IMG/VR virus record: IMGVR_UViG_3300038441_001406
Span: 1-50,272 of that record
Length of the DNA stretch: 50,272 nucleotides
Source of the DNA: a virus
Reading direction: 5' to 3' (one strand)
Under the pieces are notes generated by a model that saw only the letters and a list, made by a program, of their open reading frames with translations, searched no databases and had not been told where the DNA came from. This document shows positions 1-7,488 of this stretch, one piece after another. Each line of letters opens with the position of its first letter. Positions within the stretch are counted from its first letter, which is position 1. The translations under genes were made by a program, and so were the position numbers.

Positions 1-36
1 CCAGAAGCTTAATCGAAAAATCGATTAAGCTTCTGG
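1..36 (+). repeat. Dispersed hairpin repeat, copy 1
   Basis: This is a perfect 16-base-pair inverted repeat (1-16 with 21-36) around an AAAA loop, the longest stem of the nine copies. The core arms are AAGCTTAATCGA and its complement. It starts at the first base of the window, ahead of the gene at 70. No T-run follows, so it is not a classical intrinsic terminator. Confidence 0.95.
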
Positions 37-69
37 CCCCAGGATGTTACTCCAACCAAAGGAGTTACT

Positions 70-228
70 ATGAGTGCAGTTAAAATTCTCTGGCTCTTGG
101 CGGTCATCGCCTTCGCCATCGGAGCGCTGGCTCCAGCTTTCTTCCTTGAAGGCGGCCCGCGCTCGATCAATTGGATCAGTCTCGGTCTCTGTTTTGCTTC
201 CGCGACCTACCTCATCCACAGTCCCTGA
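70..228 (+). CDS. Small membrane protein, 52 aa
   Basis: This short gene starts at ATG 70, nine bases after a clear GGAG ribosome binding site (61-64), and ends with TGA at 226-228. The product has two hydrophobic stretches (about residues 5-21 and 32-48) separated by a short charged turn, so it should be a small two-span inner-membrane protein. The next gene begins one base after its stop, so they are probably translated together. I do not recognise a family. A position at the head-tail junction would fit a small phage membrane protein, but no function can be given. A longer reading frame through the same DNA (from 74) is rejected because this start has the ribosome binding site. Confidence 0.6.
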   Translation: MSAVKILWLLAVIAFAIGALAPAFFLEGGPRSINWISLGLCFASATYLIHSP

Positions 229-229
229 A

Positions 230-616
230 ATGAGTCTGCGCGATAACTTCCCGACCGATCTCGCCAACATCTTCATGAACACGGGAGAGATGGCGACGAC
301 GAGGGAGTTTCGCATTGCAGACGGGCTCGGCGGTTTCACTCTCTTTGCGGCCCCGGTCATTTGGGACCAAGAAGCGAGCAAAGAGATACCGCTGGTCAAG
401 ATTCACGGCGTCTACATGGGCGACGTCCGCTGCCATATCGAGGCCAAATACCTGCCTCGGATCCCGGTGGCCGGGGAGTTGATCTACTCTCCGGCCAACC
501 AGCTATGGGAAGTGCTCGATGTGACAGACGAGGAAAGCTGCTATGTTCTGGCCTTGAGCGCCACGAGATCGCAGGCTGGCAGTTACACGCCGCCAGTGAA
601 ATTCGGTAACAATTGA
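230..616 (+). CDS. Putative head-tail connector / neck protein, 128 aa
   Basis: The start at ATG 230 follows the previous stop by one base and is preferred to upstream in-frame codons, which would overlap the 52-aa gene completely. The protein begins MSLRDNFPTDLANIF. It looks like a small soluble beta-rich protein: several alternating hydrophobic strands around residues 65-115 and no membrane segment. It lies just upstream of a tail-completion gene and the sheath gene, where P2- and Mu-like phages encode head-tail joining or stopper proteins of 100-150 residues. The connector role is inferred from that position and size only; no diagnostic motif is visible. Confidence 0.6.
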   Translation: MSLRDNFPTDLANIFMNTGEMATTREFRIADGLGGFTLFAAPVIWDQEASKEIPLVKIHGVYMGDVRCHIEAKYLPRIPVAGELIYSPANQLWEVLDVTDEESCYVLALSATRSQAGSYTPPVKFGNN

Positions 617-658
617 ACCCCTCGGACTTAACAACGAAACAATGAACGAAAGGAAAAA

Positions 659-1048
659 ATGCAAATCACAATCAGTAACGCGGTGATAACCATGGATGAT
701 GGCACGACGAAAAACGCTACCATCACGGGCGACGCAGAGCTAACGCCAGACACGGGCACAGATAAGCCCCATCCGTCGCATCCAATTCTATTGCCGCCAA
801 CTTCGGATAATCCTGAGGTTATTTTCATCCTGAGCTTCTGTCCCAATCCGCCCCCGCCGCATTGGGAATGGATCGCCTTTACACCGGGATCGCCACCCGA
901 GCGGCCAACACCCAAGCCGCCAGAGCCGCCATCCACGACCCCGCCGGGTATCAAACCGCCACCGGCTGACGGAGGTTGGGGATACTGGCCTGGTTACGGC
1001 TGGGTCTATTACCCTGCTCCCGGCGGCGAAGCGGGTCCGAAGTATTAA
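659..1048 (+). CDS. Proline-rich hypothetical protein, 129 aa
   Basis: ATG 659 is preceded by the A/G-rich site GAAAGGAAAAA. Residues 1-35 look like a small beta-sandwich edge (ITISNAVITMDDGTT). From about residue 38 the chain is very rich in Pro, with PPPP runs and PEPP/TPKPPEPP segments, and it ends with a Gly/Trp/Tyr patch (GWGYWPGYGWVYYP). Such a sequence is probably extended and non-globular. It could be a virion decoration or linker protein, but I recognise no family. It sits between the neck candidate and the minor tail protein Z gene. Confidence 0.6.
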   Translation: MQITISNAVITMDDGTTKNATITGDAELTPDTGTDKPHPSHPILLPPTSDNPEVIFILSFCPNPPPPHWEWIAFTPGSPPERPTPKPPEPPSTTPPGIKPPPADGGWGYWPGYGWVYYPAPGGEAGPKY

Positions 1049-1060
1049 CGCAACTTCCTC

Positions 1061-1621
1061 ATGGTCGCTTTGACCATAGATAGTGGACAGTTGAAGAAAC
1101 TCACGCGCGCGGTGCGCCATATTCAAGATGGTGTGCCGCGCGCTCTCTCCCCAGCGATCAATCGAGCGCTCGATCACGGACGGACCGTAGTCAAGCGTGA
1201 GATCCGCAAGGACTACATCATCAAAGCCAAGGACATCCCAGTCAGGGTGCGGGGCGCCAACCAGGCACGCTTGACCGGGGAAGTCCGACTCCAACAGGGC
1301 ATGCTCGATTTGAACAAATTCAAGGTCACCCCGCCGGGAGTCCAGAAAGCGAAAAACAAACGGGTAATCAGCGCCCAAGTCAAGCTCGCAGGCGGAGGCA
1401 GGTTAATTCCTCATGGCTTCGTTCAGCGCATGGGAACGGGCTATGTTGGCCCATTCGTGCGCAAAGGCCCGGCGCGTTTGCCTCTGAAAAAGCTGGTGAC
1501 AATCGGCGCACCAATCATGGCGAGTCAGCCGGGAGTCGGCCCCGTGGTCCAAAAAGCCATGGGCATCGCGCTGGCGAAAAACATTGACCAACAAATCGTC
1601 CGCTTTCTCGCAACGGCATGA
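1061..1621 (+). CDS. Tail completion protein (minor tail protein Z / GPZ-like), 186 aa
   Basis: The product is a basic protein whose N-terminal half (about residues 8-75) reads like the prophage minor tail protein Z family. It has helices with scattered Arg/Lys, the segment ALDHGRTVVKREIRKDYIIK, then a beta-rich region with short basic loops. In lambda and related phages gpZ helps finish the tail end that joins the head. The size (about 190 residues) and the position before the terminator-like gene and the sheath agree. ATG 1061 has no obvious ribosome binding site. The stop overlaps the next start (ATGA at 1618). The family call rests on recognition of the sequence style, not on a search. 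Confidence 0.65.
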   Translation: MVALTIDSGQLKKLTRAVRHIQDGVPRALSPAINRALDHGRTVVKREIRKDYIIKAKDIPVRVRGANQARLTGEVRLQQGMLDLNKFKVTPPGVQKAKNKRVISAQVKLAGGGRLIPHGFVQRMGTGYVGPFVRKGPARLPLKKLVTIGAPIMASQPGVGPVVQKAMGIALAKNIDQQIVRFLATA

Positions 1622-2259
1622 CCACTCCCGGCTACCTCGACATGCAACGCCTGCACACGGCGTATGATCTCGAAGTCACTCTGGTCAAGTTCCTCACCAC
1701 AATTTTCAGCGGGATGCGGCTGGACAATCCGACGCTCAATCTGGCCCAGCCCGGAGAATTAACTTACGATGTCACTGAGCGCGCCCAGACATTGATCGAG
1801 AAGCAGCCGCCGCGTGTCTTGCGCGGTCGCATACCGCGCACTGTGACGGGGGCAATCTCGCTCGACAAACTGCCGGACTGCCCCGCGATTATCGTGGAAG
1901 CTATCAGCGCGAAAGTTGAGATCACGGAAACGACCGTCACGACTCACCTGCTTTTTTCGGCCTATGATGAGAACCCCGATGGCTCGGGCTATCAGGATGT
2001 CCTCAACATGATGGAGACGGCCAGCATCGCTCTGACCAGTTTTGGACAGGGAGCGATTGACCAGGCTTATCCGATCGTCATGCCGATCAACTGGAATCGG
2101 GTCGAGCCCGATTGCTTCCCGCATCACTTGGGCGAGATGACTTGTCAATGGGAGCTGCCGAGCGCCCGACCAATGCCGGATCTAGGCCATGGGATCATTC
2201 CGGCCGAACATATCGAGCTGCGTTTACAGGAGATTGCTGCCGACCTATGGAACAGATAA
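1618..2259 (+). CDS. Putative tail terminator / neck protein, 213 aa
   Basis: The gene starts at ATG 1618 inside the stop of the tail-completion gene (ATGA), so the two are translationally coupled. The product is a soluble mixed alpha/beta protein with no membrane segment or repeat. A helical N-terminus (residues 1-35) is followed by beta-rich sequence with an ITETTVTTHLLFSAYDEN stretch. That pattern is common in phage tail terminator and neck proteins, which have a helix packed on an antiparallel sheet. Position directly upstream of the sheath supports a role closing the tail at the head-proximal end. The specific role is inferred from gene order. Confidence 0.55.
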   Translation: MTTPGYLDMQRLHTAYDLEVTLVKFLTTIFSGMRLDNPTLNLAQPGELTYDVTERAQTLIEKQPPRVLRGRIPRTVTGAISLDKLPDCPAIIVEAISAKVEITETTVTTHLLFSAYDENPDGSGYQDVLNMMETASIALTSFGQGAIDQAYPIVMPINWNRVEPDCFPHHLGEMTCQWELPSARPMPDLGHGIIPAEHIELRLQEIAADLWNR

Positions 2260-2576
2260 CCGGACAAGTCATCTACTGCGGCCCGATGATTCCTCAGCTC
2301 GGCCTGCAATACGGCGCGATCTTTCGCAACGGCATCCATGCTCATCTCTATGTGGCGATTGCAGAGTGTCCCGCGCTCGGATCATTATTCGTGAGCGTGA
2401 AAGAGTATGCCGGGGTCCGGCGTCAACTCGATTTCGACATCGCTCGAAACATGCGCGGGACGAGCGGGAAGCATGTGACTTTTTATCAGGAAGTTCAGAA
2501 CTGGCTTGCAAGAAAAAACGCAGGCGGTAAACAAGCAACAGCACCAACCATAGGAGTAACACACCATGCCAAGTAA
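2247..2576 (+). CDS. Hypothetical tail-region protein, 109 aa
   Basis: I place the start at ATG 2247 (MEQITGQVIYCGPMIPQ), which overlaps the previous gene by 13 bases and has AGGAG about 14 bases upstream. An earlier in-frame start would add 45 residues that lie wholly inside the previous gene and look like out-of-frame translation. The product is a small beta-rich protein with a basic C-terminus (NWLARKNAGGK). Its end overlaps the sheath start by 11 bases. Small proteins of unknown role are common just before the sheath gene in contractile-tail phages. No motif allows a function. Confidence 0.55.
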   Translation: MEQITGQVIYCGPMIPQLGLQYGAIFRNGIHAHLYVAIAECPALGSLFVSVKEYAGVRRQLDFDIARNMRGTSGKHVTFYQEVQNWLARKNAGGKQATAPTIGVTHHAK

Positions 2577-4065
2577 CCTCGGCCCTTTTCCACACGGTGT
2601 TAGCTGGACGGACGTTCCGACCAGTGTCATCGCGCCGGTCACTTCGTTTCCCGGCCTTAACGTCGTCTTCGGTTCAGCTCCGCTGCATCTCGTGGCAGAC
2701 GGCAAAAACCGAATCAACAAGCCCAACCTTTTCAACACCTACCAGGAGGCCGTTGCTGGCCTCGGGTATTCGACTGATTGGGAGACCTACGATCTCTGCG
2801 AGCACATGGACGCAGCCTTCGTCGAGTTCGGCGTGGCCCCGGTCGTTTACGTCCCGGTCAATAATCCGGAGAACGGTTCGACTCCTTACGTCGAAACTTC
2901 CCTGGTCCTAGTGAATGGGCAGATCGACACGCAGCAGGTGCTCATTGTTTATCTCGTCGTGGTCAAGGATAACACCGGGACCACGACCTACGTCAAAGAC
3001 ACGGATTACTTGCTGACGCTTTCGCCCGCAAACACCGTAATCATTACCCGTATCGCGGGCGGCGCGATCCCGAGCGACACATCAACGATCAAAGTGAGCG
3101 GCCAGCATCCGGGCACAGCGTCGGTGACTGCTACCGATATCATTGGCGGAATCGACGTTGACACGGGCGAGCGCAGCGGCCTCGAAGTCATCGAGGATGT
3201 ATTCCAGACGACCGGCCTCGTGCCGGGCATCATCATCTGTCCGAAGTTTTCCAGTGACGCTTTGGTCGCCGCCGCGATGGAAGCGAAAAGCGAATCCATC
3301 AATGGCTGCTTTGCTTGCACCTGTTTGATCGACGTGGATACGAGCGAGGTTACGAATGCCGCGGACGTTAACGCTTGGAAGAACACGAACAATATCGTTT
3401 TCGCGCGACAGGAATTGCTCTTTGGGATGCCCGCGCTGGTCGGTAAAGACGCAGTGAAGAAGTTTCACTTCGCCTCGCAGCAAGGCCCGCTCATCCAATG
3501 GACCGACGCTTACCGGGGCAACGGCCTGCCTTTCCATTCGCCCTCGAACAAGAACCTGCGGATGAATGCCCTGCTCTTGGATGACGACTCGGAACTGCCG
3601 ATGCACCTGCTCGACGCCAACATGCTCAACGGCCAGGGCATCATTACGGCGCTCAATTGGATCGGCGGCTGGCGGAGTTGGGGCAACCGGACCGCAGCCT
3701 ACCCGGCGAACACGGACGTCAAGGATATGTTCATCAACGTGCGCCGGATGTTCGATTACATCGGGAACACAGTCATCCTGACCATTTGGCAGAAGGTCGA
3801 TGAACCGGGGAACCGCCGCCTGATTGATGCGATCGTGAACTCGCTCCAGCTCTGGCTCGATGGGCTGAGCAATGAAGAAGCGCTCCTCGGCGCGCGCCTC
3901 GAGTTTCGGCAGGACGAAAACCCGACCACTGAACTGCTCAACGGTCATTACGTCTTCCATATTTACATCGCAGTCCCAACCCCGGCCGAGTGGCTGGACT
4001 TCCGGATTGAATACTGGGTGCCCTACATCCAGAACCTCTGGCCGCAAAGTCAAGTCGCTGCCTAA
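2566..4065 (+). CDS. Contractile tail sheath protein, 499 aa
   Basis: This is the contractile sheath subunit, which forms the outer tail tube that shortens on infection. Seen: 499 residues, typical length; an N-terminal segment typical of sheath proteins (PFPHGVSWTDVPTSVIAPV); a variable beta-rich insert (about residues 95-205); and a conserved C-terminal part with the NWIGGWRSWGNRTAAYP block, where many sheath proteins carry a WGNRT motif, followed by helices with the FINVRRMFDYI and RLIDAIVNSLQLWLDGL patterns. The ribosome binding site is TAGGAG, spaced 10 bases from ATG 2566. Hairpin repeat copy 2 follows the stop by one base. The tube gene comes next, the usual order in P2-like phages. 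Confidence 0.93.
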   Translation: MPSNLGPFPHGVSWTDVPTSVIAPVTSFPGLNVVFGSAPLHLVADGKNRINKPNLFNTYQEAVAGLGYSTDWETYDLCEHMDAAFVEFGVAPVVYVPVNNPENGSTPYVETSLVLVNGQIDTQQVLIVYLVVVKDNTGTTTYVKDTDYLLTLSPANTVIITRIAGGAIPSDTSTIKVSGQHPGTASVTATDIIGGIDVDTGERSGLEVIEDVFQTTGLVPGIIICPKFSSDALVAAAMEAKSESINGCFACTCLIDVDTSEVTNAADVNAWKNTNNIVFARQELLFGMPALVGKDAVKKFHFASQQGPLIQWTDAYRGNGLPFHSPSNKNLRMNALLLDDDSELPMHLLDANMLNGQGIITALNWIGGWRSWGNRTAAYPANTDVKDMFINVRRMFDYIGNTVILTIWQKVDEPGNRRLIDAIVNSLQLWLDGLSNEEALLGARLEFRQDENPTTELLNGHYVFHIYIAVPTPAEWLDFRIEYWVPYIQNLWPQSQVAA

Positions 4066-4066
4066 C

Positions 4067-4096
4067 GAAGCTTAATCGAAAAACGGATTAAGCTTC
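4067..4096 (+). repeat. Dispersed hairpin repeat, copy 2
   Basis: An 11-base-pair stem (GAAGCTTAATC 4067-4077 with 4086-4096) closes on the 8-base loop GAAAAACG. The right arm starts CGG instead of CCG or TCG, so the stem is one pair shorter than in most copies. It lies one base after the sheath stop codon and before the tube gene. Confidence 0.95.
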
Positions 4097-4118
4097 CAAC
4101 AATGGAAAACCCAAGCTC

Positions 4119-4646
4119 ATGAACATTCCAAACCACGTTGCCAACTACTCCATCTTCAAAGACGGCCGCCGCCTTATCGGGCTGGCGGATGTAACTCTGC
4201 CTAATCTGCAAAACCTGACCGACACCCTGAAAGGAAGCGGGATCTTCGGCGAGATCGACATGCCGGTGCAAGCGCACTTCCAATCCATGACTGCGACCCT
4301 GCGCTGGAACACGATCGTGGACGATCTCTTTTTCGCCACCGTGCAGGAAGGCGCATCGCTCCACGCCTGGGCGGCCAACCAGATGCACGACAGCGGGACC
4401 AACCGGATCATTCACGAAGGCTGGCGCTTCGTCATGGGCACTGCGCCCAAGAGCATCAACTTTGGCAAACTCGAGGTCGGGACCAAGGGCGAGGCCGAGA
4501 GCGAATACGAATTGATCTCGCTCCGGGTCATGCGCGATGACAATACGGTCATGATAATCGACAAGGAGAACGCGATCTGCCAGACTTGGGACGGCTTCCG
4601 CCTGGTGGACAACGCCCGCCGCATCCGCCAGTTAATCGGCTTGTGA
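4119..4646 (+). CDS. Tail tube protein (P2 FII-like), 175 aa
   Basis: This subunit should form the inner tail tube inside the sheath. The 175-residue length and the pattern match the P2 FII family: an opening ending NYSIFKDGRRLIGLADVTLPNLQ, where FII proteins have a similar variable-loop start, a central MTATLRWNTI strand region, and a C-terminal LRVMRDDNTVMIIDKENAICQTWDG segment. It directly follows the sheath gene, as FII follows FI in P2. The start at ATG 4119 is set by the family-like N-terminus; upstream bases are not a strong ribosome binding site. The short gap to the chaperone gene suggests co-transcription. Confidence 0.88.
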   Translation: MNIPNHVANYSIFKDGRRLIGLADVTLPNLQNLTDTLKGSGIFGEIDMPVQAHFQSMTATLRWNTIVDDLFFATVQEGASLHAWAANQMHDSGTNRIIHEGWRFVMGTAPKSINFGKLEVGTKGEAESEYELISLRVMRDDNTVMIIDKENAICQTWDGFRLVDNARRIRQLIGL

Positions 4647-4677
4647 GGTGGTCGCGTTTAGTGTTAGGGTCGCGGCC

Positions 4678-5151
4678 ATGGATACATCGCTGTTACAAAC
4701 ACGGGAGCCCGGGGCACCTCGGCAGGTGCCGCCGGCGAATAATGGGCCGAGCCTAGAACCGGCTGCGGCCGAAGCCGAGAGGCAGTATCAAGAGCACGTC
4801 GCGTCGTATCACGATCTGGCGATTGAGCCACCGCAACCCCCGTTGCGGATGCGGCTTGACCCGCCGATTGAATACGATGGGGAGACCTACAAAGAACTGC
4901 TCTTCGACTTCGACGCCCTGAACGGAAAAGATTTCCAAAACGCCGAGCGGACGTTCGCCAAGCTCTACAAGGCAGAGAAAAACGAGGTTGTTTTGCCTGA
5001 GATGAAACATCTCTACCATTGCATCCTTGCAGCGCAAACGGCAGACGTTCCGATCGGACTCATCATGAAACTACCGCGGCGGTATTATCAACCGCTGCGT
5101 ATGCAAGTCCTAAAAGCCTGTGGCAGCTCGCCGGAAGAGGAGAACGAATAA
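4678..5151 (+). CDS. Tail assembly chaperone, first frame (P2 gpE-like), 157 aa
   Basis: The protein has a Pro/Gln/Glu-rich, probably disordered first 60 residues and then a compact domain beginning near YDGETYKELLFDFDAL. That resembles phage tail assembly chaperones, which bind the tape measure protein and recruit tube subunits. Position between tube and tape measure genes is diagnostic for this role. ATG 4678 is preferred; a GTG at 4648 right after the tube stop would add 10 residues. A second reading frame (5175-5309) overlaps the end region and encodes the usual small partner. A CTA AAA site near 5110 could allow a -1 shift between them. Confidence 0.7.
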   Translation: MDTSLLQTREPGAPRQVPPANNGPSLEPAAAEAERQYQEHVASYHDLAIEPPQPPLRMRLDPPIEYDGETYKELLFDFDALNGKDFQNAERTFAKLYKAEKNEVVLPEMKHLYHCILAAQTADVPIGLIMKLPRRYYQPLRMQVLKACGSSPEEENE

Positions 5152-5174
5152 CCAGTCTCCTGCGCTCCATCGCT

Positions 5175-5309
5175 ATGCGTTTGGCGCGGGCCACTGGCTC
5201 CGGCGTCGACTACTGGATGGGGCTGCCGATATCAGAGTTAGGGGAATACATGCTGGAGTTAGCGCGCCAGCTGGAAGAAGAACACGAAGCAATCGAGAAG
5301 CGGAAATGA
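5175..5309 (+). CDS. Small tail chaperone partner, -1 frame (gpE/E'-like), 44 aa minimum
   Basis: This frame is -1 relative to the chaperone gene and extends upstream without stops to about 5019, so it could be made either from ATG 5175 or as a -1 frameshift extension of the upstream gene. The C-terminal 30 residues (DYWMGLPISELGEYMLELA) resemble the small GpE family of P2-like phages, which has an aromatic residue before a (M/L)P-x-SEL pattern followed by a helix. In P2, lambda and Mu the overlapping chaperone pair upstream of the tape measure is made by programmed frameshifting. The tape measure starts three bases later. Confidence 0.6.
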   Translation: MRLARATGSGVDYWMGLPISELGEYMLELARQLEEEHEAIEKRK

Positions 5310-5312
5310 ACC

Positions 5313-7016
5313 ATGGCGGCGGCATCTCATAAGCAATACACAGCGATCTTTGCCATTGGGGCCAAGATGCTCGGGAGCTTCCGTGGCGTCATGTCGCAGG
5401 CACAGAGCCGCCTGAATCGCTTGAGTAAAACAGCGACGACCAGTTTCCGCTCAATGGCAAAATGGGGCGCGGGATTGACCGCCGGTCTTTTGGGAATAGC
5501 GGGCATCGCAGCGCGAGGACTCTTCGGCCGCTTATTCGAGGATGGGACAGACCAGTTGATTGAGGCGAACGATCGCGCTTTCAGACTGCAAAACACGTTG
5601 ATGGGCCTCGAACAAATTCGCAAAGGCGGGATGCCATTAGCCAAGAAGCAGCAGGAACTGATAATGGCTTCCAATGATGCGCTGGCGCAACAGGGCATCA
5701 TCTCCGCTGACATGCTGGACAATATGTCGGTGCAATTGGCCTTGGCTAAGCTGCCGCCAAAAGAGATCGCCAAGACAGTGGCGGGAATGGCTGACATGCT
5801 CGCTACAGCGAAAGGCATCCGGGCCACAGAAGAGGATGCGACCGCGTTTGGATTCGCCATGACCAAAGCGCTCGCGGGTGGACCAGTCAAGGCATTGGCG
5901 AAATTCGGACTCATACTCAGCGACACTCAAAAGGCGCAACTGAAAGAGCTAAAGACATTAAGGCAACGTCACGCTTTTTTTGTCAAGATCCTGAAGGCGC
6001 AAGAGGGCTCGAACAAAGCCGCGATGAATCTGCCCGGGGCGCAAGCGGTAAAATACAATCAAGAGCTAGAAGAGATGCACGAGCGCCTAGCGAAAGACCT
6101 GCTCCCGGCGCAGGACAGATTGAACAGAGTGCTGCGGGACATGCTCCCGCGACAGGAAGAACTCCTCAAGCGCTGGGCCGACTTCAAAGCTGACGCGGTG
6201 GAGAAGTTAGCCGAGGGCTTGAAGTGGGTTGGCGACAACTCCGATTGGTTATTGCCAATTGTGACCAAACTGGCTGCGGGTTTCGTCGCGCTCAACGTGG
6301 CAATGTATGCCGCGTCCCTGCTCAATCCATTGGGGCTTGCGGCCTTCGGAATCGCAGCCGCGAGCGTAGCACTCTATGAATTGAACAAGAACTGGGCCGA
6401 GCTGGAGCAACGCCGCGATGCGATCGGCGAGACGGTGCGGGCTTTGGAGGATTTGCAGAAAGCATATGACGAGAAACTGCTTGGCAGTATCGACAAGGCT
6501 CACGACGCTATTGTTAAGCTATTCAATAAACTGGAGCCATTCCGAAACAAGGTGTGGGACATAGCCAAGGCTCTGAACGAAGGCTTCGTGAAAGCATTGA
6601 TGAAGGTCTTCGATGTGCTCAACAAAGTCATGTTGCCGATCGACCGGCTCCTCGGTTTCTCGACAATAGCTGGGCCACAAGCCGATCTTACTAACCTGCG
6701 CTCGCACATATCGAGTCCGGCGCAGGCCGCAGCACGCCGCATTCCGAAATACGCTACGGGCGGAATCATCTCGCAGCCAACCTTGGGCATCCTGGGTGAA
6801 CGCGGCCCGGAAGCAGTTATTCCTCTAAGTCGAATGAGCAAATCCGGGACGATCGTCAACTTCGCGCCCAACATCACAATCAATGGCAACGCGGGAGCAG
6901 CAGAGCAGAACGCGATGGATAGCAAGCTGCGCGCCCTCTCCAGAGATTTCATCAACCAATTCAAAGCAGCTCAACAACAAGAGCGTCGCCTTTCTTATGA
7001 GAGTGGCTACGCCTAA
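5313..7016 (+). CDS. Tape measure protein, 567 aa
   Basis: This protein sets tail length and is threaded through the tube. Seen: a basic N-terminal helical region, a hydrophobic stretch at about residues 50-68, a long Ala/Lys/Glu-rich coiled section, a second hydrophobic region at about residues 312-350 (LPIVTKLAAGFVALNVAMYAA), and the typical C-terminal tape-measure block YATGGIISQPTLGILGERGP followed by EAVIPLSR at about residues 488-510. At 567 residues it is short. With the usual rule of about 0.15 nm per residue it predicts a tail of roughly 85 nm (inference). ATG 5313 comes three bases after the chaperone partner stop. Confidence 0.92.
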   Translation: MAAASHKQYTAIFAIGAKMLGSFRGVMSQAQSRLNRLSKTATTSFRSMAKWGAGLTAGLLGIAGIAARGLFGRLFEDGTDQLIEANDRAFRLQNTLMGLEQIRKGGMPLAKKQQELIMASNDALAQQGIISADMLDNMSVQLALAKLPPKEIAKTVAGMADMLATAKGIRATEEDATAFGFAMTKALAGGPVKALAKFGLILSDTQKAQLKELKTLRQRHAFFVKILKAQEGSNKAAMNLPGAQAVKYNQELEEMHERLAKDLLPAQDRLNRVLRDMLPRQEELLKRWADFKADAVEKLAEGLKWVGDNSDWLLPIVTKLAAGFVALNVAMYAASLLNPLGLAAFGIAAASVALYELNKNWAELEQRRDAIGETVRALEDLQKAYDEKLLGSIDKAHDAIVKLFNKLEPFRNKVWDIAKALNEGFVKALMKVFDVLNKVMLPIDRLLGFSTIAGPQADLTNLRSHISSPAQAAARRIPKYATGGIISQPTLGILGERGPEAVIPLSRMSKSGTIVNFAPNITINGNAGAAEQNAMDSKLRALSRDFINQFKAAQQQERRLSYESGYA

Positions 7017-7036
7017 CCAAACAGGAGAAACATACC

Positions 7037-7462
7037 ATGGCAGTCGCAAACAAATTCAATGACTTCGTCCGCCAGCTCTGCAATAAAGAGCACGATCTGG
7101 ACACCGACGCGATCACCTTAGCCCTAACCAACACGTTGCCGGTCGCGGCTAACGATTACGTCAACGACATCACAGAGATCGTTTACACCGGCGTCAGCGG
7201 TTCGCGCGCCCTTGCCAACAAAGTCTTATCTCAGGCCGCAGGCATTGCGAAATTCGTGGCCGACGATGTAGTCTTGACCGGGACGGGAGCGGGCTTCGGT
7301 CCCTTCCGCTACCTCGTTCTATTCAACGACACACCGGGCACCGCTGCGACCAAAGGTTTGATTTGCTGGATCGATTACGGGTCTAGTATCTCGGTGGCAG
7401 CCGGAGAAATCTTCACGACCGACTTCGATCAAACGAACGGTATCCTGACTCTCGGCCCATAG
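7037..7462 (+). CDS. Putative virion protein, 141 aa
   Basis: The gene has a strong ribosome binding site (CAGGAG, 13 bases before ATG 7037). The protein begins MAVANKFNDFVRQLCNKEHDLDTD and has a DITEIVYTG strand, then small-residue-rich beta strands. Phages often encode proteins of this size starting KFNDFVxxL, found near tail or head genes and annotated as structural or hypothetical. Here it lies between the tape measure and tail protein X. No catalytic motif or membrane segment is seen. A palindromic CCTAAGCTTAG element lies just after its stop. Confidence 0.55.
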   Translation: MAVANKFNDFVRQLCNKEHDLDTDAITLALTNTLPVAANDYVNDITEIVYTGVSGSRALANKVLSQAAGIAKFVADDVVLTGTGAGFGPFRYLVLFNDTPGTAATKGLICWIDYGSSISVAAGEIFTTDFDQTNGILTLGP

Positions 7463-7488
7463 CCTAAGCTTAGTTAGGAGCAGGCTTT

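Noticed and set aside
74-229. N-terminal extension of the connector-like gene
   Set aside because: It covers the 52-aa gene, which has its own GGAG site. The start at 230 follows that stop directly.
3082-4053. A 323-residue open frame on the - strand across the sheath gene
   Set aside because: It lies fully inside a clear sheath gene, has no ribosome binding site and reads as low-complexity shadow sequence.
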